Position numbers and translations under genes: made by a program. The notes beneath the pieces are model-generated. The model saw only the letters and a list, made by a program, of their open reading frames with translations. It was not told where the DNA came from and searched no databases. From an uncultured Pseudomonadota bacterium (GTDB taxonomy: Bacteria; Pseudomonadota; Gammaproteobacteria; Burkholderiales; Rhodocyclaceae): a stretch of 12,112 nucleotides of DNA. Within the stretch, counting starts at the first letter, position 1, and each line of letters begins with the position of its first letter. Shown one piece after another: positions 1 to 6,637 of this stretch. The stretch covers positions 1 to 12,112 of the forward strand of contig CAJAHZ010000119.1 in NCBI GenBank assembly GCA_903939665.1, written 5' to 3'.

Positions 1-357
1 GATGAGGACGATGTCTTCACCAATCACATTCATGCCGATGATCTCGCCATGCTGGCTTGCGCAGCCTTGCGTTATGGGCGGGCGAATCGCACCTACAATG
101 CGACGGATGATTCCGAAATGAAGATGGGTGCCTATTTCGATCTTGTCGCCGAGCGTTTCGGTCTGCCCAAAGCACCCCGTTTGTCGCGCAGCGAAGCGGT
201 CGAACAGATGCGGCCATTACAGTTGTCGTTCATGAGCGAATCACGGCGGTTGGCCAATCATCGTATCAAGAAAGAGCTACGCGCGACTTTGCGTTATCCA
301 CACGTCGAGGATGGTGTGGAAGCTGCGTGGAATGAAAGGAAAGCCCAGTGCTCATAG
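1..357 (+). CDS. SDR-family NAD(P)-dependent oxidoreductase/epimerase, C-terminal fragment
   Basis: The frame is open from the first base of the window to a TAG at 355-357, so this is the last 118 codons of a gene that begins outside. The fragment reads like the C-terminal, substrate-binding part of an extended or atypical short-chain dehydrogenase/epimerase (COG0451, YeeZ-like). It starts with TNHIHADDLA, resembling the conserved H-x-x-D patch of these proteins, continues with a YNATDDSEMKMGAYFDLVAE stretch (the usual 'N-V-x-D' segment), and ends with a basic SESRRLANHRIKKEL helix and a C-terminal RYPHVEDGVEAAW motif. The Rossmann nucleotide-binding half and the catalytic Tyr-x-x-x-Lys lie outside the window, so the substrate cannot be inferred. 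Its stop overlaps the hemJ start by 10 bases, suggesting translational coupling and co-transcription. Family is fairly sure; exact function unknown. Confidence 0.8.
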   Translation, partial: DEDDVFTNHIHADDLAMLACAALRYGRANRTYNATDDSEMKMGAYFDLVAERFGLPKAPRLSRSEAVEQMRPLQLSFMSESRRLANHRIKKELRATLRYPHVEDGVEAAWNERKAQCS

Positions 358-764
358 TCAAGTCGCTGCACATCTGGATGGTGATCAGCTGGTTTGCCGG
401 CCTGTTTTACCTGCCGCGCATTTTCGTCAATCTGGCGATGGTCGAGCCCGGCAGCATTGCCGAACGTGATCGTTTGCTGCTGATGGCTGGCAAGCTCTAT
501 CGTTTCATGACACCGCTCGGCATCCTTGCGGTCGGTTTTGGCCTCTGGCTGTGGCTGGGGTTTGGCTTTTCGGGCGGCTGGTTGCATGCCAAGACAGCAC
601 TGGTGCTCGTTCTGGTGGCTTATCACCTCTACTGTGGCCGGGTGCTGCGCGACTTTCAGTCGACGCGTAATGCGCGTGGGCATGTCTGGTTCCGCTGGTT
701 CAACGAGCTGCCTGTTTTGGTCCTGTTGGCCGTGATTTTTCTCGTCGTCCTCAAGCCTTTTTAA
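348..764 (+). CDS. hemJ: HemJ, protoporphyrinogen IX oxidase (UPF0093 / CopD-like membrane protein)
   Basis: This 138-residue membrane protein has the HemJ length and pattern. It carries KSLHIWMVISWFAGLFYLPR near the N-terminus (His8, Arg24), WLHAKTALVL at 78-87, YHLYCG at 92-97, and a C-terminal FRWFNELPVLVLL run ending in KPF. Four hydrophobic segments (about 5-25, 55-75, 80-98, 118-136) suit a four-helix inner-membrane protein. HemJ is known to oxidise protoporphyrinogen IX to protoporphyrin IX, the penultimate step of heme synthesis, in bacteria lacking HemG or HemY, with conserved His residues tied to heme binding. The start is GTG at 348-350, preceded by GAAAGGA at 334-340 as a Shine-Dalgarno site; the next Met is already inside the first membrane helix. 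The gene overlaps the upstream oxidoreductase by 10 bases. Confidence 0.88.
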   Translation: MLIVKSLHIWMVISWFAGLFYLPRIFVNLAMVEPGSIAERDRLLLMAGKLYRFMTPLGILAVGFGLWLWLGFGFSGGWLHAKTALVLVLVAYHLYCGRVLRDFQSTRNARGHVWFRWFNELPVLVLLAVIFLVVLKPF

Positions 765-782
765 TGTAACCCCCATTCTGGA

Positions 783-1931
783 ATGATCGTGGAAAAATTC
801 TTTGCAAGCTGCCCGCGCGGCCTCGAACCTTTGCTTGTGGAAGATCTGAGCGCTGCTGGTGTTGCGCACGTAAAGCAGATCCCGGGCGGCGTGCATTTTG
901 CCGCCGACTGGCCGTCCTGTTACGCCATCAACCTGCATTCGCGTATTGCCACGCGTGTGCTCTGGCGCGTGGCGCATGGCCGCTATGCAAAGGAAGACGA
1001 CATCTACCGGCTGGCGCTCGAAACGTCGTGGACGAAATGGTTTGACGTCGGGCAGACGATCCGTGTTGACGTGACGGCGGTCAAGAGTCCGCTGAAAAGC
1101 CTGGAATTCATTACGCTGCGCATCAAAGATGCGGTTTGCGACCGTTTCCGTCGCGAGTTCGATAAGCGCCCCAGCGTCGATACGCGCGAACCCGATGTGC
1201 GCATTCACAGTTTTATTACTGTTGATGAATGCACTCTCTACGTTGATACCTCGGGCGCGCCGCTTTACCAGCGGGGCTTGCGTCAGAAAACAGTGGAAGC
1301 ACCGCTTAAGGAAAACATTGCGGCCGGCATTCTGCGGCTCTCCGGCTGGCAGCCGGGAACGCCGCTGATTGATCCGATGTGCGGTAGCGGCACTTTTCTT
1401 GTTGAAGCAGCGCAGATGGCGCTGAATATCGCGCCCGGTGCGGGCCGCGATTTCGGTTTTCAGCGCTTGAAGAATTTCGACCTGCCCGTCTGGAAGGCGA
1501 TGCTCGATACGGCGATGGACGCCGAAAAGCCTGCTGCATTTGCCAATATTTACGGCAGTGACCTGTCGCCGGTTGCCGTGCGCGCAGCGTTGGCCAACCT
1601 GGATCGTGCGGGCCTGCTGCCGGCGGTCAGCCTGTCTTCCGGGGATGTTCTCGCCATCGACGCGCCCGCCGAGGCCGGCGTCATGATCGCCAATCCGCCT
1701 TACGGCGAACGACTCTCAGAACTGGATGATCTGGCCGAGTTTTATCCCTTGCTGGGCAGCGCCCTGAAGCGCAAGTTTGCCGGCTGGAACTGCTATCTGC
1801 TCAGCGCGGATACGCGCCTGCCGAAGATGATGCGCCTGACGCCAAGCAAGAAGACGCCGCTGTTCAACGGCGCGCTTGAATGCCGGTTGTACGAGTTCAA
1901 GATGGTTTCAGGCAGTAACCGGAAAGCCTAA
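783..1931 (+). CDS. THUMP-domain SAM-dependent RNA methyltransferase, RlmL/YpsC family (COG0116)
   Basis: This 382-residue protein matches the stand-alone form of the family that includes the N-terminal half of E. coli RlmL, which makes m2G2445 in 23S rRNA. A ferredoxin-like/THUMP region spans about residues 1-165 (start FFASCPRGLEPLL; IRVDVTAVKSPLKSLEFI near 93-110). The Rossmann-fold methyltransferase follows: the SAM-binding motif DPMCGSGTF is at 197-205, an acidic YGSDLSP at about 247-253, and the catalytic motif IV NPPYGER at 304-310. Unlike E. coli RlmL there is no fused RlmK domain, so only the m2G-type activity is expected; this is inference. The start is ATG 783; a GTG two codons later is an alternative, as the upstream SD is poor. 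The 3' end overlaps pilU tail to tail: the two stop codons share bases 1929-1930. Confidence 0.88.
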   Translation: MIVEKFFASCPRGLEPLLVEDLSAAGVAHVKQIPGGVHFAADWPSCYAINLHSRIATRVLWRVAHGRYAKEDDIYRLALETSWTKWFDVGQTIRVDVTAVKSPLKSLEFITLRIKDAVCDRFRREFDKRPSVDTREPDVRIHSFITVDECTLYVDTSGAPLYQRGLRQKTVEAPLKENIAAGILRLSGWQPGTPLIDPMCGSGTFLVEAAQMALNIAPGAGRDFGFQRLKNFDLPVWKAMLDTAMDAEKPAAFANIYGSDLSPVAVRAALANLDRAGLLPAVSLSSGDVLAIDAPAEAGVMIANPPYGERLSELDDLAEFYPLLGSALKRKFAGWNCYLLSADTRLPKMMRLTPSKKTPLFNGALECRLYEFKMVSGSNRKA

Positions 1932-3064
1932 ACAATATCCAGGTGGCCGATGCCGGAGTTGAGGTCGCGGTCCTTCGACTCCTTGCCGTGCAACTTGATC
2001 TGCAGGCGCAGGTCGTTGATCGAATCGGCGTTGCGCAGCGCGTCCTCGTAGGTGATGCGACCGGCCTCGAAGTGATCGAACAAGGCCTGGTCGAAAGTCT
2101 GCATGCCGATCTCGCGCGACTTCTTCATGATCTCCTTGATCTCGTGCACCTCGCCCTTGAAAATCAGGTCGGAGATGAGCGGCGAGTTGAGCATGATCTC
2201 GATTGCGGCGGCGCGCCCTTTTCCATCCTTCTTTGGCAGCAGGCGCTGTGAAACCAGCGCGCGCAAGTTGAGCGACAGATCCATCAGCAATTGCTGGCGA
2301 CGGTCGGCCGGGAAGAAGTTGATGATGCGGTCGATCGCCTGGTTGGCGCTGTTGGCGTGCAAGGTGGCAAGACAAAGGTGGCCGGTTTCGGCGAAGGCGA
2401 CGGCGTGGTCCATTGTTTCACGGTCGCGGATTTCACCCATCAGGATGACGTCCGGTGCCTGGCGCAGCGTGTTTTTCAGCGCAACTTCCCACGAGTCGGT
2501 ATCGACGCCGATTTCGCGTTGCGTGACGATGCAGTTCTTGTGTTCATGAACGTATTCGATCGGGTCTTCAACGGTGATGATGTGACCGTAGCTGTTGCGG
2601 TTTCGATGATCGACCAGCGCGGCAATTGATGTCGATTTGCCGGTGCCGGTACCGCCGACAAAGATGACCAGACCACGCTTGGTCATCGCGATGTCTTTTA
2701 GTACCGTTGGCAGCTCAAGCTCGTCGAGCGTCGGGATAGACATGTTGATGGTGCGGCAGACGACGCCGACGCGGCCCTGTTGAACCATCGCATTGACGCG
2801 GAAGCGGCCGATGCCCGAGGGCGAAATGGCGAAGTTGCATTCCTTGGTCGACTCGAACTCGGCGGCCTGGCGATCGTTCATTACCGAACGCGCCAGATCG
2901 GCTGTGTGCTGCGGCGTCAATGTCTGGTTGGAGACCGGCATCACCTTGCCGTCGATCTTGATGGCGGGCGGAAAGTTGGCGGTGATGAACAAGTCGGAGC
3001 CGTTCTTCTGCGACATCAGCCGCAGGAGGTCGTGCATGAATTTCAGTGCCTGATCGCGTTCCAT
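1928..3064 (-). CDS. pilU: PilU, type IV pilus twitching motility ATPase
   Basis: This 378-residue GspE/PilT-type secretion ATPase carries Walker A GGTGTGKST (137-145), the Asp box ITVEDPIEYVH (163-173), Walker B DVILMGEIRD (205-214) and the His box ETGHLCLATLHANSA (226-240). The HANSA form of the His box, the C-terminal tail beyond 350 and the lack of the PilT-specific AIRNLIRE motif (LISDLIFKG here) mark it as PilU rather than PilT. PilU is a cytoplasmic hexameric motor that helps PilT depolymerise type IV pili during twitching and surface interaction. ATG at 3064-3062 has a GAGGAAG Shine-Dalgarno site just upstream, and lies 25 bases after the pilT stop, so pilT-pilU form one operon. Its TAG stop (1930-1928) overlaps the stop of the convergent RNA methyltransferase gene, leaving no room for a terminator between them. 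Confidence 0.96.
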   Translation of the reverse strand: MERDQALKFMHDLLRLMSQKNGSDLFITANFPPAIKIDGKVMPVSNQTLTPQHTADLARSVMNDRQAAEFESTKECNFAISPSGIGRFRVNAMVQQGRVGVVCRTINMSIPTLDELELPTVLKDIAMTKRGLVIFVGGTGTGKSTSIAALVDHRNRNSYGHIITVEDPIEYVHEHKNCIVTQREIGVDTDSWEVALKNTLRQAPDVILMGEIRDRETMDHAVAFAETGHLCLATLHANSANQAIDRIINFFPADRRQQLLMDLSLNLRALVSQRLLPKKDGKGRAAAIEIMLNSPLISDLIFKGEVHEIKEIMKKSREIGMQTFDQALFDHFEAGRITYEDALRNADSINDLRLQIKLHGKESKDRDLNSGIGHLDIV

Positions 3065-3089
3065 TTTTCTTCCTCAGTACGCCTGGGTG

Positions 3090-4136
3090 TTAAGCACCTG
3101 GAAATGCATCCTTGTTGGCGGCTTTGCTACGTGCTTCCGATGCGGAAACGATGTTGCGGCGAACGAGCTCAAGCAGATTCTGGTCAAGTGTCTGCATACC
3201 GAGTTGCGCACCGGTCTGGATGGCGGAGTACATCTGTGCGACCTTGTTTTCGCGAATCAGGTTGCGGATGGCCGGGGTGCCGATCATGATTTCGTGCGCG
3301 GCGGTGCGGCCCAGACCGTCCTTCGTCTTGAGCAGGGTTTGCGAAATGACCGCGCGCAGCGATTCGGAAAGCATCGAGCGGACCATTTCCTTTTCTGCGG
3401 CAGGGAAGACGTCGACGATGCGGTCGACGGTCTTCGCCGCGCTCGAGGTGTGTAGCGTGCCGAACACCAGGTGGCCGGTCTCGGCGCCCGAAAGCGCGAG
3501 GCGGATGGTTTCCAGGTCGCGCATTTCCCCGACCAGAATCACGTCGGGATCTTCGCGCAGCGCCGAGCGCAGCGCGTTGGAAAAGGACAGGGTGTGCGGG
3601 CCGACTTCGCGCTGGTTGATCAGGCACTTCTTCGACTCATGGACGAATTCGATCGGGTCTTCGACGGTCAGGATGTGGCCGTGGTCGTTTTCGTTAACGT
3701 GGTTGACCATCGCCGCCAGCGTCGTCGATTTGCCCGAGCCGGTCGGGCCGGTGACGAGAACGATGCCGCGTGGATACTCGGAAATATCCTTGAAAATCTT
3801 CGGGCAGTTCAGTTCTTCAAGGGTAAGCACCTTCGACGGAATGGTCCGAAAGACCGCGGCTGCTCCCCGATTCTGCACGAAGGCGTTCACACGGAAGCGT
3901 GCGAGATTCGGTATTTCGAAGGAAAAGTCGCATTCCAGCGTTTCCTCGTAGTGCTTGCGTTGGCCGTCGTTCATGATGTCGTAGACCATGGCGTGCACAT
4001 CCTTGTGCTCCATCGCCGGCAGATTGATGCGCCGCACGTCGCCATGCACGCGGATCATCGGCGGCAGGCCGGACGACAGGTGCAGGTCGGAGGCCTTGTT
4101 CTTGACGCTGAAGGCAAGGAGTTCGGTGATGTCCAT
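3090..4136 (-). CDS. pilT: PilT, type IV pilus retraction ATPase
   Basis: This full-length 348-residue PilT begins with MDITELLAFSVKNKASDLHL. It has Walker A GPTGSGKST at 130-138, the Asp box LTVEDPIEFVH at 156-166, Walker B DVILVGEMRD at 198-207 and the His box GAETGHLVFGTLHTSSAAKT at about 217-236. The C-terminal AIRNLIRE at 289-296 is the PilT hallmark, known from mutagenesis to be needed for retraction. PilT forms a hexameric motor at the base of the pilus and drives retraction. The ATG at 4136-4134 is preceded by GAGGA about 9 bases upstream. pilU follows after 25 bases. The gene is divergent from yggS with a 69-base gap, so promoters for the two directions must lie close together or overlap. 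Confidence 0.97.
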   Translation of the reverse strand: MDITELLAFSVKNKASDLHLSSGLPPMIRVHGDVRRINLPAMEHKDVHAMVYDIMNDGQRKHYEETLECDFSFEIPNLARFRVNAFVQNRGAAAVFRTIPSKVLTLEELNCPKIFKDISEYPRGIVLVTGPTGSGKSTTLAAMVNHVNENDHGHILTVEDPIEFVHESKKCLINQREVGPHTLSFSNALRSALREDPDVILVGEMRDLETIRLALSGAETGHLVFGTLHTSSAAKTVDRIVDVFPAAEKEMVRSMLSESLRAVISQTLLKTKDGLGRTAAHEIMIGTPAIRNLIRENKVAQMYSAIQTGAQLGMQTLDQNLLELVRRNIVSASEARSKAANKDAFPGA

Positions 4137-4170
4137 CTGGTTTCGTCCTCAGGCTGACCACGGGGCGCGA

Positions 4171-4179
4171 TGCTATACT
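4171..4179 (+). promoter_or_regulatory. Extended -10 promoter for the yggS-proC-yggT-DUF167 operon
   Basis: TGCTATACT matches an extended -10 element (TGn plus TATACT, five of six bases to TATAAT) at 4171-4179. No good -35 lies at 16-18 bases, only a CTGACC-like hexamer at 4154-4159 with too short a spacing; a weak -35 is typical of extended -10 promoters. Transcription would begin near 4186, leaving a leader of about 20 bases before the yggS ATG at 4206. This is prediction from sequence only. Confidence 0.55.
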
Positions 4180-4205
4180 TTGCGACATCTGCGCATCGCC
4201 GGATT

Positions 4206-4898
4206 ATGACTACTATTTCAGCTAACCTGCAAGCCGTTCTCGCACGTATCGACGCCGCTGCACGACAATACGGACGCGATCCGCGGGAAGTTGCGCTGCT
4301 TGCGGTCAGCAAGAAGTGGCCGGCGGCTTATGTGCGCGATGCTGCGGCAGCCGGACAGCGCGCTTTTGGCGAAAATTATGTGCAGGAGGGCGTCGACAAG
4401 ATTGTCGAACTGCATGAGCTGCGCCAGCTGGGTCTGGTCTGGCATTTTATCGGCCCTTTGCAGAGCAACAAGACGCGTGTCGTTGCTGAGAATTTTGATT
4501 GGGTGCATTCGGTCGATCGGCTGAAGATTGCCGAACGCCTCGCCGAGCAGCGCCCCGATGCGTTGCCGCCCTTGTCGGTCTGCCTGCAGGTGAATGTCAG
4601 TGGCGAGCAGACGAAGAGCGGCGTGTCGCTGGCTGAAGCGCCGGCGCTGGCGCGCGAGATCGCTCGCCTGCCGCGTTTGCAATTGCGCGGGCTGATGGCG
4701 ATTCCCGCGCCGACCGATGATTTTGGCGCGCAACGGCTACCTTTTAGCCGTCTGCGTGCGTTGTATGAGCAGCTGCGCGCCGATGGTCTGGCGCTCGATA
4801 CGCTTTCAATGGGCATGTCGCACGACCTTGAGGCAGCGATTGCCGAGGGCGCGACGCTGGTGCGCGTTGGCACCGCAATTTTTGGCGAAAGAAACTAA
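4206..4898 (+). CDS. yggS: YggS/PLPBP family pyridoxal-phosphate homeostasis protein
   Basis: The protein is 230 residues from the ATG at 4206, the usual length of this family. It has LLAVSKKWP at 31-39, where Lys36 aligns with the PLP-binding lysine of E. coli YggS. It also carries the signatures AFGENYVQE, WHFIGPLQSNK, SVDRLKIAERL and the C-terminal phosphate-binding stretch LSMGMSHDLEAAI...VRVGTAIFG. It is a single-domain fold-type III PLP protein without known catalysis that controls free vitamin B6 and affects amino-acid pools. An in-frame upstream codon at 4170 gives a 12-residue extension, but that overlaps the predicted -10 element and matches nothing in the family, so I chose 4206. 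proC starts 2 bases after the stop, the widely conserved yggS-proC-yggT arrangement. Confidence 0.95.
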   Translation: MTTISANLQAVLARIDAAARQYGRDPREVALLAVSKKWPAAYVRDAAAAGQRAFGENYVQEGVDKIVELHELRQLGLVWHFIGPLQSNKTRVVAENFDWVHSVDRLKIAERLAEQRPDALPPLSVCLQVNVSGEQTKSGVSLAEAPALAREIARLPRLQLRGLMAIPAPTDDFGAQRLPFSRLRALYEQLRADGLALDTLSMGMSHDLEAAIAEGATLVRVGTAIFGERN

Positions 4899-4900
4899 GC

Positions 4901-5713
4901 ATGAAAATCACCTTCCTCGGTGGCGGCAACATGGCCAATGCGCTGATTGGCGGCCTGCTGAAAACAGGCTTTTCTGCAGCGGATATCGCCGTCATCGAAA
5001 TCGATGCCGAGAACCGCGCCAAGCTTGAATCAAGCTACGGCGTACGCTGCTATTCGGCAGCGCGAGCCGTGGCGCTCGGTTGCGACGTTGTGTTGCTCTC
5101 GGTCAAGCCGCAGCAGATGCGCGAGGCGTGTACGCCACTGCTGCCTTATCTGAAGCAACAGTTGATCATCAGCATCGCTGCCGGTCTGCGTCTGGCCGAT
5201 TTGTCGCGCTGGCTGGGCGGCTACGGCAAACTGGTGCGCACCATGCCGAACACCCCGGCGCTGATCGGCGCCGGCGTTACCGGCCTTTACGCATTGCCCG
5301 CCGTATCGGAAACCGAGCGGATCGTTGCCGAACACATCCTGCAGGCGGTTGGCAGCACGCTGTGGATCTCCGACGAGGCGCAGATGGATGCCGTCACCGC
5401 TGTCTCCGGCAGCGGTCCGGCCTATGCGTTTCTCTTCATCGAAGCACTGCAGCAGGCGGCCACCGAGCTTGGCTTTACCCCGGAACAGGCTCGCCAGTTG
5501 TCGATCGAAACAGCGCTCGGTGCAGTCAGACTGGCCGCGCAATCGGACGACCCGGCCAGCGTATTGCGTGAACGCGTGACCTCGAAAGGCGGGACGACCG
5601 AAGCGGCCTTGCGTACGATGGCCGAACGCGGTGTCAAAGAAGGCATCATCGCCGGGATTCTCGCCGCCGATGCGCGCGGTCGCGAGTTGGGCCAACAACT
5701 TGGGAAGGATTGA
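4901..5713 (+). CDS. proC: Pyrroline-5-carboxylate reductase
   Basis: This 270-residue ProC catalyses the last step of proline synthesis, NAD(P)H-dependent reduction of 1-pyrroline-5-carboxylate to L-proline, in the cytoplasm. The N-terminal Rossmann domain has FLGGGNMANALIGG at 5-18. SVKPQQM follows at about 67-73, and MPNTPALIGAGVTGLY at 115-130. The C-terminal dimerisation and substrate domain carries the family signature SGSGPAYAFLFIEAL (169-183) and VTSKGGTTEAAL (226-237). The length is that of a complete protein. ATG 4901 lies 2 bases after the yggS stop with a poor SD, so translation is probably coupled. The 3' end holds the Shine-Dalgarno site of yggT. Confidence 0.97.
   Translation: MKITFLGGGNMANALIGGLLKTGFSAADIAVIEIDAENRAKLESSYGVRCYSAARAVALGCDVVLLSVKPQQMREACTPLLPYLKQQLIISIAAGLRLADLSRWLGGYGKLVRTMPNTPALIGAGVTGLYALPAVSETERIVAEHILQAVGSTLWISDEAQMDAVTAVSGSGPAYAFLFIEALQQAATELGFTPEQARQLSIETALGAVRLAAQSDDPASVLRERVTSKGGTTEAALRTMAERGVKEGIIAGILAADARGRELGQQLGKD
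5705..5709 (+). promoter_or_regulatory. Ribosome binding site that sets the yggT start
   Basis: AAGGA at 5705-5709 lies inside the last codons of proC and 6 bases before the ATG at 5716. It supports ATG 5716 over the TTG at 5710, which would give only two more residues and leave no spacer after the SD. Confidence 0.6.
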
Positions 5714-5715
5714 CG

Positions 5716-6255
5716 ATGATCGCGCAAGCCGGCTTGTTTTTGCTTGATGCATTGATCGGGTTTTTCACGGTCGCGCTGCTCCTGCGGTTTTACATGCAGG
5801 CCTTTCGTGTTTCCTTCAGCAACCAGATGGGCAACTTCATCGTGCAACTGACCAACTGGCTGGTCAAGCCGCTGCGCAAGGTCTTTCCAGGGCTCTTCGG
5901 CCTTGATCTGGCGAGTCTGCTGCCGGCCTACCTGCTGCAGGTATTGCTGCTCCTTGCCGTCCTCTCACTGCGCGGCGGTTTTGAGGTGTTGTCGCTTGAA
6001 AAACTGCTTGGCCTGATTTTCTGGCAGGGCGCCATCGCCACCTTGCGCCTGAGTATCTACCTGCTGATCGGTGCGCTCTTCCTGCAAGCAGTCCTTTCCT
6101 GGGTGAGCCCCTATTCCCCGCTGGGTCAGCCCGTTGCGCAACTGACACGCCCCTTCCTTCGCCCGATCCAGCGCCTTGTGCCGCCGATTGCCGCCATCGA
6201 TCTCTCGCCCCTGATCGCCATTTTGCTCGCGCAGCTTGTCCTGATTTTCCTTTAA
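5716..6255 (+). CDS. yggT: YggT-family integral membrane protein
   Basis: The protein is 179 residues from ATG 5716 and carries two YGGT repeats. Each has a hydrophobic helix, an Arg/Ser-containing segment, then a PLR-type motif. The first repeat has LLRFYMQAF and LVKPLRKVFPG; the second has LSWVSPYSPLGQPVAQLTRP followed by FLRPIQRLVPPI. About four membrane helices are visible (near 3-22, 62-85, 100-125, 155-178). In the family, E. coli YggT has been linked to osmotic tolerance and the cyanobacterial/plastid homologues (YlmG) to division or thylakoid organisation. The exact job is not settled, and nothing here adds to it. It follows proC by 2 bases and precedes the DUF167 gene by 3 bases, the usual yggS-proC-yggT-yggU order. 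Confidence 0.93.
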   Translation: MIAQAGLFLLDALIGFFTVALLLRFYMQAFRVSFSNQMGNFIVQLTNWLVKPLRKVFPGLFGLDLASLLPAYLLQVLLLLAVLSLRGGFEVLSLEKLLGLIFWQGAIATLRLSIYLLIGALFLQAVLSWVSPYSPLGQPVAQLTRPFLRPIQRLVPPIAAIDLSPLIAILLAQLVLIFL

Positions 6256-6258
6256 GCC

Positions 6259-6546
6259 ATGGTTGAATGGCTGCGCGTCGGCAACGGCAAAATCACGCTG
6301 ACCTTGCACATCCAGCCCGGTGCCAAGAAAACCGAAGTCGCCGGCCTGTACGGCGATGCGTTGAAGATACGGCTGGCGGCTCCACCCGTGGATGGCAAGG
6401 CAAATGCCGCATTGATCGCGTTTGTCGCCGACCGGCTTGGCGTGGCCAGATCAGCGGTGAGTCTGAAAAGTGGGCAGACGTCGCGGCGCAAGGTGATTGA
6501 GGTGCTTGCGGTCTCTGCTGATGACGCGCAGCGCTTGCTGACTTAG
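6259..6546 (+). CDS. yggU: DUF167 / UPF0235 small protein (YggU family)
   Basis: This 95-residue protein has the DUF167 pattern: LHIQPGAKKTEVAGLYGDALKIRL, then the hallmark APPVDGKANAALIAFVADRLGV, then VSLKSGQTSRRKVIEV. The fold is a small alpha/beta domain of unknown biochemical role, and the gene commonly ends yggS-proC-yggT operons, as here. It starts 3 bases after the yggT stop without a visible SD site, which suggests re-initiation by ribosomes leaving yggT. Length is normal for the family. Downstream, 91 bases separate it from the convergent restriction endonuclease gene. Confidence 0.93.
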   Translation: MVEWLRVGNGKITLTLHIQPGAKKTEVAGLYGDALKIRLAAPPVDGKANAALIAFVADRLGVARSAVSLKSGQTSRRKVIEVLAVSADDAQRLLT

Positions 6547-6637
6547 CTATCCTTGTTTTTGGAAAAAGGGATGTGCTATGAGGCGTGGTCTGTTCTAACG
6601 TTCGGTCGCCTATGCAGCGAAGCAGCATTGTCGCGTG
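6547..6637. other. Convergent intergenic gap between yggU and the restriction endonuclease
   Basis: The 91-base gap between two convergent genes contains one imperfect A/T-rich hairpin at 6551-6569 (CCTT-G-TTT against AAAAAGG, loop TTGG) without a T tract on either side. I see no convincing terminator, repeat or integration site. The right-hand edge coincides with a drop in G+C into the restriction-modification block. Confidence 0.4.

Noticed and set aside
294..1208. Long minus-strand open frame opposite hemJ and the RNA methyltransferase
   Set aside because: It has no recognisable family, and a His/Gln/Arg-rich composition expected of an antisense shadow of G+C-rich genes; the plus strand holds two well-recognised genes there.
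4170..4205. Upstream in-frame start for yggS
   Set aside because: The extra 12 residues overlap the -10 promoter element and do not match YggS; ATG 4206 gives the usual length with the PLP lysine at position 36.
6551..6569. Possible terminator hairpin after yggU
   Set aside because: Stem is A/T-rich with a bulge and there is no T tract after it on either strand; kept only as a note in the gap entry.
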